DNA from: Chryseobacterium nepalense
Lineage (GTDB): Bacteria; Bacteroidota; Bacteroidia; Flavobacteriales; Weeksellaceae
DNA: 64,000 nucleotides
NCBI RefSeq assembly: GCF_023195755.1
Contig: NZ_CP096203.1
Location: 3,472,001 to 3,536,000 of the forward strand
Direction: 5' to 3'
Shown: one piece after another, positions 36,210 to 45,186 of the stretch
Numbering within the stretch: position 1 is the stretch's first letter
How the letters are laid out: every line of letters starts with the position of its first letter
The notes under the pieces: model-generated
Seen by the model: the letters and a program-made list of their open reading frames with translations, nothing else
Told to the model about the DNA's origin: nothing
The model's database searches: none
Made by a program: the position numbers and the translations under genes

Positions 36210-38711
36210 ATGAATTACAATATACCTGAAAACTTAAAAGGACTTACAGAAGCCGAAGTTGAACTTTCCAGAAAAAAATACGGATACAATACTTTGGGAG
36301 AAGTTCAGAAAGAAACATGGATGAATGTTCTCGTCAGCATTCTGAAGGAACCGATGCTTATTTTACTGATTTGTGTTTCATTTATTTATATTCTGATAGG
36401 AGATTACGGGGAAGCGCTATTTATGTTTGCTGCCATACTTGCCGTTACGGCAATCTCTTTTTATCAGGATAACCGAAGCAAAAAAGCGCTGAAAGAACTG
36501 GAAAAGCTTAATGAACCTTTAAGCAAAGTAATCCGGAATTCAAAAATCATAGAAATTCCAACTTTTGAAATTGTGGTGGGGGATTTATGTATTACTGAAG
36601 AAGGGAATCTGATTAATGCAGACGGAAGAATTGTACACAGTAATGATTTCTCAGTCAATGAATCTTCTCTTACCGGAGAAAGTTACTCTGTATTTAAAGA
36701 CAGCGAATCTGAAGATAATGAGATATTCAGCGGAACAGTAACCGTTTCCGGTCTTGCAGTATATAGGGTAGAACGTATTGGCAGAGAAACGAGAGTAGGA
36801 AAAATAGGACAGTCTATTATCAATATCAAAGAAGAAGAATCGCCGCTGCAGATCCAGATCCGGAAGTTTGTAAAAGGAATGGCGATCATCGGAATCATTA
36901 TTTTTCTGGGAGTCTGTACTTTCAGTTTCATCAAAACGGGAAATTTTCTTGGCAGTCTTTTGAACGGTCTTACGCTGGCTATGTCCGTGCTTCCTGAGGA
37001 AATTCCTGTGGCTTTTACAACTTTTATGGCATTGGGAGCCTGGAAGCTGATGCGAAACGGTATTATCATCAAGCGGAGCAGTATTGTGGAAACTTTGGGA
37101 AGTGTAACGGTAATCTGCACCGATAAAACAGGAACAATCACTGAAAATGTTATGCAGCTTAAATATCTTTATGATTACCGTTCAGATATGGTGTACGGAC
37201 AAGAAGAATTTAATTCGGAAAAACTAAATCGGCTGATTGATTATGCTATGTGGAGCAGTGAGCCTGTTCCTTTTGATCCTATGGAAATTACGCTTCACAA
37301 AACCTATGAGCAGAACCGTCCTGATGATGAAAGAAAAAGCTATAAACTTTTTCATGAATATCCGTTGGAAGGTAAGCCTCCGATGATGACCGATCTGTTT
37401 GAAAATGAACAGAAAGAAAGAATTGTTGCTGCGAAAGGAGCACCGGAAGCTATCATTAATGTTTCCAGACTTTCAGAAGAAGAAAAAATTAAAATACGTG
37501 GAGTAGTAAAAAAATTCGGAGAACAGGGATACCGGGTTTTGGGAGTGGCGATGTCAGACTTTGAAGGAAATAATTTCCCGGAAAAACAACAGGATTTCAG
37601 TTTTGACTTCCTTGGATTAACCGTATTTTATGATCCTCCTAAAAAAGAAATTAAAAAAGTATTGGAACAGATCTATAATGCGGGGATAAAAATAAAAGTA
37701 ATTACAGGAGATAATAGCGATACAACACAGGCTATCGCCCTGCAGGCGGGAATTAAAAACAGTACGGCCGCGGTGAACGGTAATGATGTTGCATCGGTTT
37801 CAGAAGAGGGATTGATGAAAATTGCCGAAGATAAAACCTTATTTACCAGAATGTTTCCTGAAGCAAAACTTAAAATAATCACGGCCTTAAAAAAGCAGGG
37901 TCAGGTAGTAGCCATGCTTGGAGACGGTGTAAATGACGGACCGGCCTTAAAAGCAGCACATATTGGTGTGGCAATGGGAAATAAGGGAACTGAAATTGCC
38001 AAATCGGCAGCAGCAATGGTGCTTATGAATGATGATCTGGAAAAATTGGTTGTTGGGATTGCTGCGGGGCGGAGAATTTATGCCAATATTAAAAAAGCGG
38101 TTCAGTATATTATTTCTATTCACATTCCCATTATACTTACCGTTTCGCTGCCTCTGTTTTTAGGCTGGGTATTTCCCGGTATTTTTACTCCGGTACATGT
38201 TATATTTTTAGAGCTGGTTATGGGACCTACCTGCTCTATTGTCTACGAAAATGAACCTATGGAGAAAAATACCATGAATAATCCGCCAAGAAAGCTTACG
38301 GATACTTTCCTCAACTGGAAAGAACTTACTATAAGTATTATTCAGGGATTGGTAATAACGGCCGGAATATTAGGCATCTATCAATATTCCTTCTATCTTG
38401 GAAATGATGAAATCAAAACCAGGGCGCTCGTTTTCAGTACTCTGATTTTTGCCAATATATTGCTCAGTCTTGTAAACAGGTCTTTTTATTACAGCTTTAT
38501 AGAAAGTTTTAAAAACCGTAATTCGTTGCTTGCGGGGATTACGGTATTGGTATTGGTACTGCTTTTTGTTATTCTGTATATACATCCTGTTTCAAGGTTC
38601 TTTAATGTAACATCTCTGGATATCAATGAGCTATTGCTGGTAGTGGCTACAGCTGCTGTTTCGGTACTATGGTTTGAACTTTATAAATTTGTTAAAAGAA
38701 TTTCAGTTTGA
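36210..38711 (+). CDS. cation-translocating P-type ATPase (P2-like)
   Basis: An inner-membrane ATP-driven cation pump of 833 residues. The phosphorylated Asp305 lies in CTDKTGTITEN; TGES-like SSLTGESYSV marks the actuator domain; MLGDGVNDGPALKAA is the hinge motif; the TM4 motif reads VLPEEIPVAF. The N-terminal cation-ATPase domain (LTEAEVELSRKKYGYN) and C-terminal membrane domain are complete. The PEEIP motif is unlike the PEGLP of calcium pumps, so the ion cannot be assigned (Ca2+, Mn2+ or H+ are candidates). Monocistronic; a -7-like TAACTTTA box lies at 36184-36191. Confidence 0.88.
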   Translation: MNYNIPENLKGLTEAEVELSRKKYGYNTLGEVQKETWMNVLVSILKEPMLILLICVSFIYILIGDYGEALFMFAAILAVTAISFYQDNRSKKALKELEKLNEPLSKVIRNSKIIEIPTFEIVVGDLCITEEGNLINADGRIVHSNDFSVNESSLTGESYSVFKDSESEDNEIFSGTVTVSGLAVYRVERIGRETRVGKIGQSIINIKEEESPLQIQIRKFVKGMAIIGIIIFLGVCTFSFIKTGNFLGSLLNGLTLAMSVLPEEIPVAFTTFMALGAWKLMRNGIIIKRSSIVETLGSVTVICTDKTGTITENVMQLKYLYDYRSDMVYGQEEFNSEKLNRLIDYAMWSSEPVPFDPMEITLHKTYEQNRPDDERKSYKLFHEYPLEGKPPMMTDLFENEQKERIVAAKGAPEAIINVSRLSEEEKIKIRGVVKKFGEQGYRVLGVAMSDFEGNNFPEKQQDFSFDFLGLTVFYDPPKKEIKKVLEQIYNAGIKIKVITGDNSDTTQAIALQAGIKNSTAAVNGNDVASVSEEGLMKIAEDKTLFTRMFPEAKLKIITALKKQGQVVAMLGDGVNDGPALKAAHIGVAMGNKGTEIAKSAAAMVLMNDDLEKLVVGIAAGRRIYANIKKAVQYIISIHIPIILTVSLPLFLGWVFPGIFTPVHVIFLELVMGPTCSIVYENEPMEKNTMNNPPRKLTDTFLNWKELTISIIQGLVITAGILGIYQYSFYLGNDEIKTRALVFSTLIFANILLSLVNRSFYYSFIESFKNRNSLLAGITVLVLVLLFVILYIHPVSRFFNVTSLDINELLLVVATAAVSVLWFELYKFVKRISV

Positions 38712-38748
38712 TATCGGCAATATTATCATTACATTATGGATTATATTA

Positions 38749-38785
38749 AAACTTCGGGCGGAACCTTTGGTTCCGCCCGAAGTTT
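38749..38785. terminator. strong bidirectional terminator
   Basis: A perfect 17-bp stem (aaacttcgggcggaacc and its complement) with loop ttt, between the convergent ATPase and small-protein genes. The arms are unusually G+C-rich for the region. Confidence 0.85.
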
Positions 38786-38797
38786 ATTATAAATACT

Positions 38798-39193
38798 TTA
38801 TTTACCGAAAAATAGTTTGTCTTGTTTTCGTTGCTCATCATAAATTTCCTGGAAGCTTACCGGCATATATTGATAAAGAAGTTTCCAATGCTGAATTTTA
38901 GCATGTTTTTTAAAACTTTCAAAAGATCTTACAAAGAGATTTTCAATAATATCTTTTATATAAGAATTCCCGTTTCGGTAGATCAGATGCATCAGTTTCA
39001 TATGATGGGAAATGATATTTATCTTTGCTTCCAACAGGAGACTTTTCAAATAATTGATAGTGGCCTGAATGATACCTGCAAAATTATTCTGTACGGAAAG
39101 TTGGGAGATTTCGGTGCGCAACGGCGGGTAAAAAAACTTTAAATATTCAACAGCTATTTTTTGATCAATAGTTTGCATTGGTGCATTCATCAT
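38798..39193 (-). CDS. small hypothetical protein, paralogue of the next gene
   Basis: About 131 residues, starting at ATG 39193 (ATG 39190 is equally possible; the longer TTG start at 39205 is less likely). Mostly helical, with no signal peptide or membrane span. The segment LHLIYRN-like/IIENLFVRSFES/...LLYQYMPVSFQEIYDEQ lines up with ELYNKGDK/AIENSFVYSLDS/...LIFSRLSPDLQKVYARQ of the upstream gene. The two are therefore diverged paralogues in tandem on the same strand. Similar short pairs occur in other flavobacteria. Function unknown. Confidence 0.65.
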   Translation of the reverse strand: MMNAPMQTIDQKIAVEYLKFFYPPLRTEISQLSVQNNFAGIIQATINYLKSLLLEAKINIISHHMKLMHLIYRNGNSYIKDIIENLFVRSFESFKKHAKIQHWKLLYQYMPVSFQEIYDEQRKQDKLFFGK

Positions 39194-39276
39194 AATTAAT
39201 TTCAAGTACTTTATTTAAACGAAAACCGTACCAAAGTTTATAAATTCTGTGGAAACAGTCTGAAAATAAAATATAA

Positions 39277-39633
39277 TCAGATACTGTGGCTGTAAATCTG
39301 TCGGGCATACACTTTTTGAAGGTCAGGTGAAAGACGACTGAAAATCAGATCACGGTATTCTTTAGCACAGAAAGCGGTACAGCTGTCCAGTGAATACACA
39401 AAAGAATTTTCAATTGCACTTTTTACCATTTTATCTCCTTTGTTGTACAATTCGTTCATTTTTCCAAGGCATTTAAATAAACAGCTGGTGTTGTTCTGCC
39501 GGATCATGTTTTTTACTTTATCGGTTAAAAAAACAATAATATGATACGAATTCTCTATTTTTTTTTCATTAAGATCATTGCAGATTTCCGGAATCGCAAC
39601 GGTTATTTCCTGAGTGGCTTGTAAATAGTTCAT
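39277..39633 (-). CDS. small hypothetical protein, paralogue of the previous gene
   Basis: A 118-residue all-helical soluble protein starting MNYLQATQEITVAIPEICNDL. It is first of a tandem pair; the second paralogue begins 83 bases downstream. Shared marks are a central ENSFVYSLDS-type segment and a C-terminal leucine/tyrosine-rich helix (SPDLQKVYARQIY). It contains five cysteines, unusual for a cytosolic flavobacterial protein of this size. No function recognised. Confidence 0.65.
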   Translation of the reverse strand: MNYLQATQEITVAIPEICNDLNEKKIENSYHIIVFLTDKVKNMIRQNNTSCLFKCLGKMNELYNKGDKMVKSAIENSFVYSLDSCTAFCAKEYRDLIFSRLSPDLQKVYARQIYSHSI

Positions 39634-39872
39634 ATATTTTGTGGTTGGTTAAAAAATGTTATCAATAGATTTAATAATAGTTGAAAGGCTGTCAGAAGGA
39701 TATTCACAATCATAATGCCAAATTTCAGGCTGGTGTGGGATCCTCAACTGTATTATTTTGATAGTCAGATTATTATTTATAAATAGCTAATCCGGTCACC
39801 AGACCAGCCACTCCCAAATTGACAAGGTTTTTTTATCAAAATGAAATGGTGCTGATTCTCTGATATTATTAA

Positions 39873-39880
39873 TATCTTTG
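39873..39880 (+). promoter_or_regulatory. -7 box of the nucleoid-associated protein gene
   Basis: TATCTTTG fits TAnnTTTG. A TTG start codon proposed at 39878 would lie inside this box, so the ATG at 39902 is the better start. No -33 TTG is at the right distance. Confidence 0.5.
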
Positions 39881-39901
39881 CAGTCCAAAAATATTCAGGA
39901 G

Positions 39902-40915
39902 ATGTTTTCAAAAATCGTAATGCACAGAGTAGGAAATAAAATCAACGGAGAATCGTTAATGCTTTCTCAGGAAGAACTTCAGCTTGATGAGGGAATGGCA
40001 GAGCTGCTGGAGAATTATTTTCTTGGATCTTTCAAATCAGAAGAAACGTTTCATTTTTACAGCGATTCTTATCTGGTGAATAATCCGGTCTACAGTTCCG
40101 TATCTGAAATTTTTGATGACAAGGCCAAATTTCTCTGGGAAGCGGAAAATATTGCCAAACATCTTTTTGAAGCAGCCGAAAATCCAAGAGTTCAGGGAGG
40201 AGAATTATTTATCATTTATTTTGAAGATGAAAGAGAAGGCACTGAAAAAGTTGACAAAATCGGGATCTTTAAAATGGAAAAAAGAGAATCTTTCCTTAAA
40301 ATTTCTCCTCAGGAAGACAGTTTCGTGATAGAAAAAGATCAGGGTATCGGTCTTTCCAAAATAGATAAGGCGGCTCTTATTTATAATAATGATAAAGAAA
40401 CGGGGTACGTACTTTCTGTAGTGGACAACAATAAAAACGGGGATATGTATTACTGGTTTGAAGATTTTCTGAAGGTAAAACAGCGTGATGACGAATATTT
40501 CCACACCCAGGAAGCATTGATGGTATATAAAGATTATATCACCAAGCAGCTTCCGCAGGAATTTGAAGTTTCCAGGGCAGATCAGGCAGATTTCCTGAAT
40601 AAATCCATCAATTTCTTCAAAGAAAAAGAAGAATTTAATCTTGATGATTTTAATAAAGAAGTGCTTCAGGACGAGCATGTTATTGAAAGCTTCGTAAATT
40701 TTAAAACCGATTACGAGCAGGATATGCAGATCAATATCGCAGAAGAATTCCCGATCAATGAAACTGCCGTAAAGAAAACCCAGAGGCATTTTAAAAGCAT
40801 TATTAAATTAGACAAGAATTTCCATATCTATATCCACGGCGACCGCCAGAAATTGGCGCAGGGAGAAGATGAAAAAGGGAAATATTATATGCTGTACTTC
40901 GAAAAAGAAGTGTAA
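39902..40915 (+). CDS. 37-kDa nucleoid-associated protein (NdpA/YejK family)
   Basis: The protein begins MFSKIVMHRVGNKINGESL, with the H-x-V-G-N-K segment that opens this family, and has 337 residues. ATG at 39902 is chosen because the in-frame TTG upstream falls in the -7 promoter box. Other family marks are FFKEKEEFNLDDFNKEVL and ESFVNFKTDYEQDM. The proteins are found with the nucleoid, but the molecular role is poorly known. Monocistronic. Confidence 0.85.
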   Translation: MFSKIVMHRVGNKINGESLMLSQEELQLDEGMAELLENYFLGSFKSEETFHFYSDSYLVNNPVYSSVSEIFDDKAKFLWEAENIAKHLFEAAENPRVQGGELFIIYFEDEREGTEKVDKIGIFKMEKRESFLKISPQEDSFVIEKDQGIGLSKIDKAALIYNNDKETGYVLSVVDNNKNGDMYYWFEDFLKVKQRDDEYFHTQEALMVYKDYITKQLPQEFEVSRADQADFLNKSINFFKEKEEFNLDDFNKEVLQDEHVIESFVNFKTDYEQDMQINIAEEFPINETAVKKTQRHFKSIIKLDKNFHIYIHGDRQKLAQGEDEKGKYYMLYFEKEV

Positions 40916-41155
40916 TGTTAACAGTTGTGTATTTTGCAGAATAGTTAGCGAACAAGCTGCTACGGCAAAAATGTTGCTATTTTAAAATAAACCAAATAAA
41001 AAAGGCTATTAAACTGTATATAAATTATTCCATTAAAAATAGAAAGCTGAATAATTTTTTTCTAATTTTTTTAATCGATTATCACAGTTTAGAGTAATAT
41101 TTTTTGTGTGGTATCTCTTTCATTTAAAAAAATACCACAGCTTTAAAATTTTTTT

Positions 41156-41163
41156 TATATTTG
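41156..41163 (+). promoter_or_regulatory. -7 box of the bphP-bphO operon
   Basis: TATATTTG matches TAnnTTTG, 17 bases before the ATG at 41181; no clear -33 box. The rest of 40916-41155 is AT-rich with no gene. Confidence 0.45.
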
Positions 41164-41180
41164 ATTGATCAAAGTATTAT

Positions 41181-43373
41181 ATGAATTTTGTAGAGTGTCA
41201 TGAAGAGCCTATCCATATTCCGGGCTACGTACAAAGTTTTGGCTATCTGATTGGCATTGACGCAGAATCTCATTCCATCACTTTTTTCAGCAAGAATATT
41301 GAGGATATTTTTAAAATCGAAAGTTCTGAAGAGCTTTTCGGCAAAAGGCTTACGGATTTTCCGGAAGCTTTCGGCAGTATTATTAGCTCCGATATATTTA
41401 AATCCCTACCTAATTTCACGCGGAGAGATAATGAAACGTTCTTTGATAAAGTATTTATCGGAGACAATCAGTATCACTTATCGGCATTCAGAAGTAAAGG
41501 GAATATTTTTCTTGAATTTGAAAAGGTTCTTGTAAATCCCAATAAGCAGATTACCAACAAATATGATAATTTTTATATTGTTGAAAATGAACAGGAAATT
41601 TGGGATCAGCTGCTTAATATATTATCTAAAATTGTGAATTATGACCGTATGATGGTCTACAAATTCATGATGGACGGCTCCGGGAAAGTTGTGGCAGAAA
41701 AAACAAACGATAACCTGGAAAGCTATCTTGGCCTTCACTATCCGGAATCTGATATTCCCATCCAGGCAAGGGAACTGTATCTTAAAAAAAGAAAAAGAAT
41801 TTTCAGCAATGTGCATGAGGAACCGGTACCGCTGCTAAGCAAAACGAAGGAAAATATAGACCTTACTTATTCAACTTCACGGGCCATGTCTCCCATCCAC
41901 GGACAGTATATTAAAAATTCGGGTGCTTCTTCAAGTTTCAGTGTTTCCATTATTATTGATGATTATCTCTGGGGTCTTGTTACCTGCCAGAATTCGGAAC
42001 CAAAGCATATTGATCTGGAAGACCGTGTGCAGGCCGGGATTTTCACGGCACTGGCATCCAATGCGTTTTCATCTTTCAAATCGAAAAATGAACTGAATTA
42101 CCGCCTCCAGCTTAATGAGGATGTTTTACGTCTAAAAGCGGAATTTTTAAAACACGATACTTTACTTGAATCCTTAACGGAAAATAAGGCGGAACTAAGA
42201 AAACTTCTTGATGCAGACGGTCTTGCAGTGGTTGCTGATGAAAATACCATTACAGAAGGAATCACACCCGAACCATCTGTCATTGAAAAAATCACCAAAT
42301 GGGCCCATGAAAATATTGAAGACACTATTTACCTGAGCCGAAGTTTCCTTAAAGACTACGGTCAGCAACTTGGGCTTGATGAAAGGGCCGCGGGTGTTAT
42401 TATTTATTTCATGGAACGGAATAAAAACAATGTCCTGATCTGGTTCCGTAAAGAGTTTGATGAACACATCAACTGGGCTGGGAATCCGGAGAAAAAAGTT
42501 GAGGTGGTGAATAACAACGGAGAAGAAAAAATGATGGTTTCCCCGAGGACCTCTTTCAAAATATTTACAGAAGATATTAAAGGAAGTTCTAAAAGATGGA
42601 GTTCCAGGAATATTCTGGCGCTTCAGGGAGTACGGGACCTTATTTTAGAAGCATTACACAAAGACTATAATACCATTAAAAGGCTCAACGACGAGCTTAA
42701 AAAAGTAAATGAAGAACTCGACAGTTTTTCATATACTATTTCTCATGACCTGGGAACACCGCTTACGGTGATGAAGCTGAATGCACAGATGCTTCTTAAA
42801 ACTTTAATAGACGAATCTGAGAAAAGCCGTAATAAAATTAATTCTATCATCGAAGAGATAGACAATATGGCGGAAATGATGCATGATGTTTTACAGCTCA
42901 GCCGTGCTAAACATAGTGAAATCCAGCTTGAAAAACTTGAAACGGTGCAAACCATCGAAAAGATTTGTGAAAATGCCAAAATTACTTTCGGAACTCCGAA
43001 AAGTGAAGTTATCATTAAGGCATGTCCGGAAGTTCTTGCTGATAAAACAATGCTCCATCAGGTGTTTTTGAACATCATCAACAACGCGATAAAATACTCT
43101 TCTCAACAGGAAAAACCGGTGGTGGAGATTGAAGGGACCGAACAGGGCGAGATGGTAATCTACAGAATTTCAGACAACGGAATCGGTATTCCTGAAGAAA
43201 ATAAACACAAAATGTTTAAAATTTTCAACAGGATGGATAATGCCAAAAAATTCAAAGGAAATGGAGTCGGGCTATCAATTGTCCACAGAATTATGAAACG
43301 GATCGGTGGTAATGTAGAATACGAAAGTTCTCCGGAAGGCACTTCATTTATCCTAACATTTAAAAAACCTTAA
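41181..43373 (+). CDS. bphP: bacteriophytochrome sensor histidine kinase
   Basis: Red/far-red light sensor kinase binding biliverdin. A 730-residue protein with domains in order: PAS (about 1-110), GAF (about 130-300), PHY (about 315-490), HisKA (about 515-580), HATPase (about 620-730). The chromophore cysteine is Cys6 in VECHEEPIHIPG; the GAF domain has PESDIPIQAR and SPIHGQYIKN; the PHY tongue has SPRTSFKIFTEDI. The phosphorylated His is in SYTISHDLGTPL; the ATP lid has DNGIGIPEE and GNGVGLSIV. The canonical Cys, DIP and PRxSF residues are all present, so a working photoreceptor is likely. The heme oxygenase gene follows after 28 bases; no response regulator is adjacent. Confidence 0.95.
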   Translation: MNFVECHEEPIHIPGYVQSFGYLIGIDAESHSITFFSKNIEDIFKIESSEELFGKRLTDFPEAFGSIISSDIFKSLPNFTRRDNETFFDKVFIGDNQYHLSAFRSKGNIFLEFEKVLVNPNKQITNKYDNFYIVENEQEIWDQLLNILSKIVNYDRMMVYKFMMDGSGKVVAEKTNDNLESYLGLHYPESDIPIQARELYLKKRKRIFSNVHEEPVPLLSKTKENIDLTYSTSRAMSPIHGQYIKNSGASSSFSVSIIIDDYLWGLVTCQNSEPKHIDLEDRVQAGIFTALASNAFSSFKSKNELNYRLQLNEDVLRLKAEFLKHDTLLESLTENKAELRKLLDADGLAVVADENTITEGITPEPSVIEKITKWAHENIEDTIYLSRSFLKDYGQQLGLDERAAGVIIYFMERNKNNVLIWFRKEFDEHINWAGNPEKKVEVVNNNGEEKMMVSPRTSFKIFTEDIKGSSKRWSSRNILALQGVRDLILEALHKDYNTIKRLNDELKKVNEELDSFSYTISHDLGTPLTVMKLNAQMLLKTLIDESEKSRNKINSIIEEIDNMAEMMHDVLQLSRAKHSEIQLEKLETVQTIEKICENAKITFGTPKSEVIIKACPEVLADKTMLHQVFLNIINNAIKYSSQQEKPVVEIEGTEQGEMVIYRISDNGIGIPEENKHKMFKIFNRMDNAKKFKGNGVGLSIVHRIMKRIGGNVEYESSPEGTSFILTFKKP

Positions 43374-43401
43374 TTATTATTTAGGGAATATCAAAATCCT
43401 T

Positions 43402-43953
43402 ATGACTGTATCAGAATATTTAAAACAAAATACAGCATCATATCACGATGCTGCCGAAAAGCTTTTCAACTCAAAAAAAATTTTCAGTAAAACATTTACT
43501 CTTGAAGATTATAAAAAAATTATTCGCAGCAATTATTTGATGCTTTTGCATTCTGAAGATAAGATCTTTAAGAAACTTAACAAATATTCGGAAAAGCTGC
43601 AGCTCAGCGACAGAATGAAGCTGCCTTTAATTGAGAAAGATCTTAAAAGCCTTTTACTGAAAAAAGCTGTTGCCGGCAGTGAACTGGAATTGACCAGTCA
43701 GCATGAAGCACTTGGAGCCATGTATGTGATAGAAGGTTCAACTTTGGGTGGAAATGTCATTGCTAAGCAACTTTCCAAAACCGATGGCTTTGATGGAATT
43801 ACTTTCAACTTTTTCGGCTGTTACCACGAAAACACCGGTGCTATGTGGAAAAGCTTCAAAGAAACCCTTGATGCCGAAGTCCATGAAAATAATTATGATG
43901 AGGTATTATCCGGTGCCAAAAAGCTTTATTCATTCCTGCTGAACGTCAGCTAA
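43402..43953 (+). CDS. bphO: biliverdin-producing heme oxygenase
   Basis: Opens heme to biliverdin IXalpha, the chromophore of the phytochrome encoded just upstream. The 183-residue BphO-type protein has the proximal heme ligand His15 in ASYHDAAEKL and the distal glycine-rich helix in YVIEGSTLGGNVIAKQL. HemO proteins for iron uptake usually sit beside TonB receptors; here the partner is bphP, so chromophore supply is the main expected role. A hairpin (aattcctgaaa / tttcaggaatt, 43993-44025) follows. Confidence 0.93.
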   Translation: MTVSEYLKQNTASYHDAAEKLFNSKKIFSKTFTLEDYKKIIRSNYLMLLHSEDKIFKKLNKYSEKLQLSDRMKLPLIEKDLKSLLLKKAVAGSELELTSQHEALGAMYVIEGSTLGGNVIAKQLSKTDGFDGITFNFFGCYHENTGAMWKSFKETLDAEVHENNYDEVLSGAKKLYSFLLNVS

Positions 43954-44005
43954 ACAGATTTTATATTCTAAATAACGTTTTTAAGATAATTAAATTCCTG
44001 AAAGA

Positions 44006-44036
44006 TTGCTCAATTTTTCAGGAATTGTTAAATTTG
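44006..44036 (+). promoter_or_regulatory. mdh promoter with leader palindrome
   Basis: TTG at 44006-44008, 20-bp spacer, TAAATTTG at 44029-44036. The leader of about 105 nt contains a perfect 9-bp inverted repeat, tattatgaa (44091-44099) and ttcataata (44109-44117). The promoter overlaps the hairpin that follows bphO. Confidence 0.6.
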
Positions 44037-44150
44037 GGAGCTTTCAATTTTAAGCTAAATAAATAATTCTAATAAATAATTTAAAAGTTATATTATGAAA
44101 CGGTAAAGTTCATAATACCTTTAAAAACAATAAATAAATATAAATATATT

Positions 44151-45077
44151 ATGAAAGTAACTGTAGTAGGTGCAGGCGCTGTAGGAGCAAGCTGTGCAGA
44201 ATACATCGCTATGAAAAACTTCTGTTCGGAAGTGGTTTTGGTAGATATTAAAGAAGGATTTGCTGAAGGTAAGGCAATGGATCTGATGCAGACGGCATCT
44301 CTTAACGGATTCGATACGAAAATTACCGGTACAACAGGAGATTACAGCAAAACTGCAGGTTCTCATGTAGCCGTTATTACATCTGGTATTCCAAGAAAAC
44401 CTGGGATGACGAGAGAAGAACTTATCGGTATCAATGCAGGAATTGTAAAAGAAGTTACTGAAAATTTAGTAAAACATTCTCCGGAGGTAATCATCATTGT
44501 TGTTTCCAATCCAATGGATACAATGGCTTACCTTGTACACAAAACTTCCGGTCTTCCTAAGCATAAAATCATCGGAATGGGTGGAGCGCTGGATTCTGCA
44601 AGATTCAAATACAGATTGGCTGAAGCATTAGAAGCTCCGATTTCGGATGTTGACGGAATGGTAATCGCTGCTCACAGTGATACAGGAATGCTTCCTCTAT
44701 TGAGCAAAGCTACAAGAAACGGGGTTCCTGTAACTGAATTCCTTGATGCCGAACAACAAAAATATGTAATCGAAGAAACAAAAGTAGGAGGCGCAACGCT
44801 TACCAAATTATTGGGAACTTCTGCATGGTATGCTCCGGGAGCTGCTGTTTCCGTAATGGTTCAGGCAATCGCTTGCGATCAGAAAAAAATGATCCCTTGT
44901 TCATTAATGCTTGAAGGAGAATACGGACAAAATGATATCTGTCTGGGTGTTCCTGCCATCATCGGAGCAAACGGTGTTGAAAAAATCGTAAACGTAACCC
45001 TTACTGCTGAAGAGCAATTGAAATTCGCTGAAGCAGCTAATGCAGTAAGAGAAGTGAACGGAGATCTTAAGTTTTAA
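44151..45077 (+). CDS. mdh: malate dehydrogenase
   Basis: NAD-dependent malate/oxaloacetate interconversion in the TCA cycle. A 308-residue protein of the LDH-like group: VGAGAVGASCAEYIA for NAD, the acidic VLVDIKEGFAEGKAMDL at the end of strand 2, substrate-binding arginines in TSGIPRKPGMTREEL, catalytic Asp/His in LDSARFKYRLAE and VIAAHSDTGMLPL. The codon bias is that of a highly expressed gene. Monocistronic with its own promoter and terminator. Confidence 0.96.
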   Translation: MKVTVVGAGAVGASCAEYIAMKNFCSEVVLVDIKEGFAEGKAMDLMQTASLNGFDTKITGTTGDYSKTAGSHVAVITSGIPRKPGMTREELIGINAGIVKEVTENLVKHSPEVIIIVVSNPMDTMAYLVHKTSGLPKHKIIGMGGALDSARFKYRLAEALEAPISDVDGMVIAAHSDTGMLPLLSKATRNGVPVTEFLDAEQQKYVIEETKVGGATLTKLLGTSAWYAPGAAVSVMVQAIACDQKKMIPCSLMLEGEYGQNDICLGVPAIIGANGVEKIVNVTLTAEEQLKFAEAANAVREVNGDLKF

Positions 45078-45100
45078 TTACATTAGACTGAACATAAAAT

Positions 45101-45131
45101 AAAAAGCCCGAAATTTATTTTCGGGCTTTTT
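45101..45131. terminator. bidirectional terminator between mdh and the RDD gene
   Basis: A perfect 11-bp stem aaaaagcccga / tcgggcttttt with a 9-nt loop. Confidence 0.85.
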
Positions 45132-45186
45132 ATTTAAAATTTCCTTGATTTTTAAAATTCTGTTTTTGTTCCGAGCCGTAATTTAT

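Noticed and set aside
39770..39840. Minus-strand frame reading KNLVNLGVAGLVTGLAIYK
   Set aside because: Looks like a tiny hydrophobic peptide but has no ATG and no ribosome-binding site; could be a decayed gene end.
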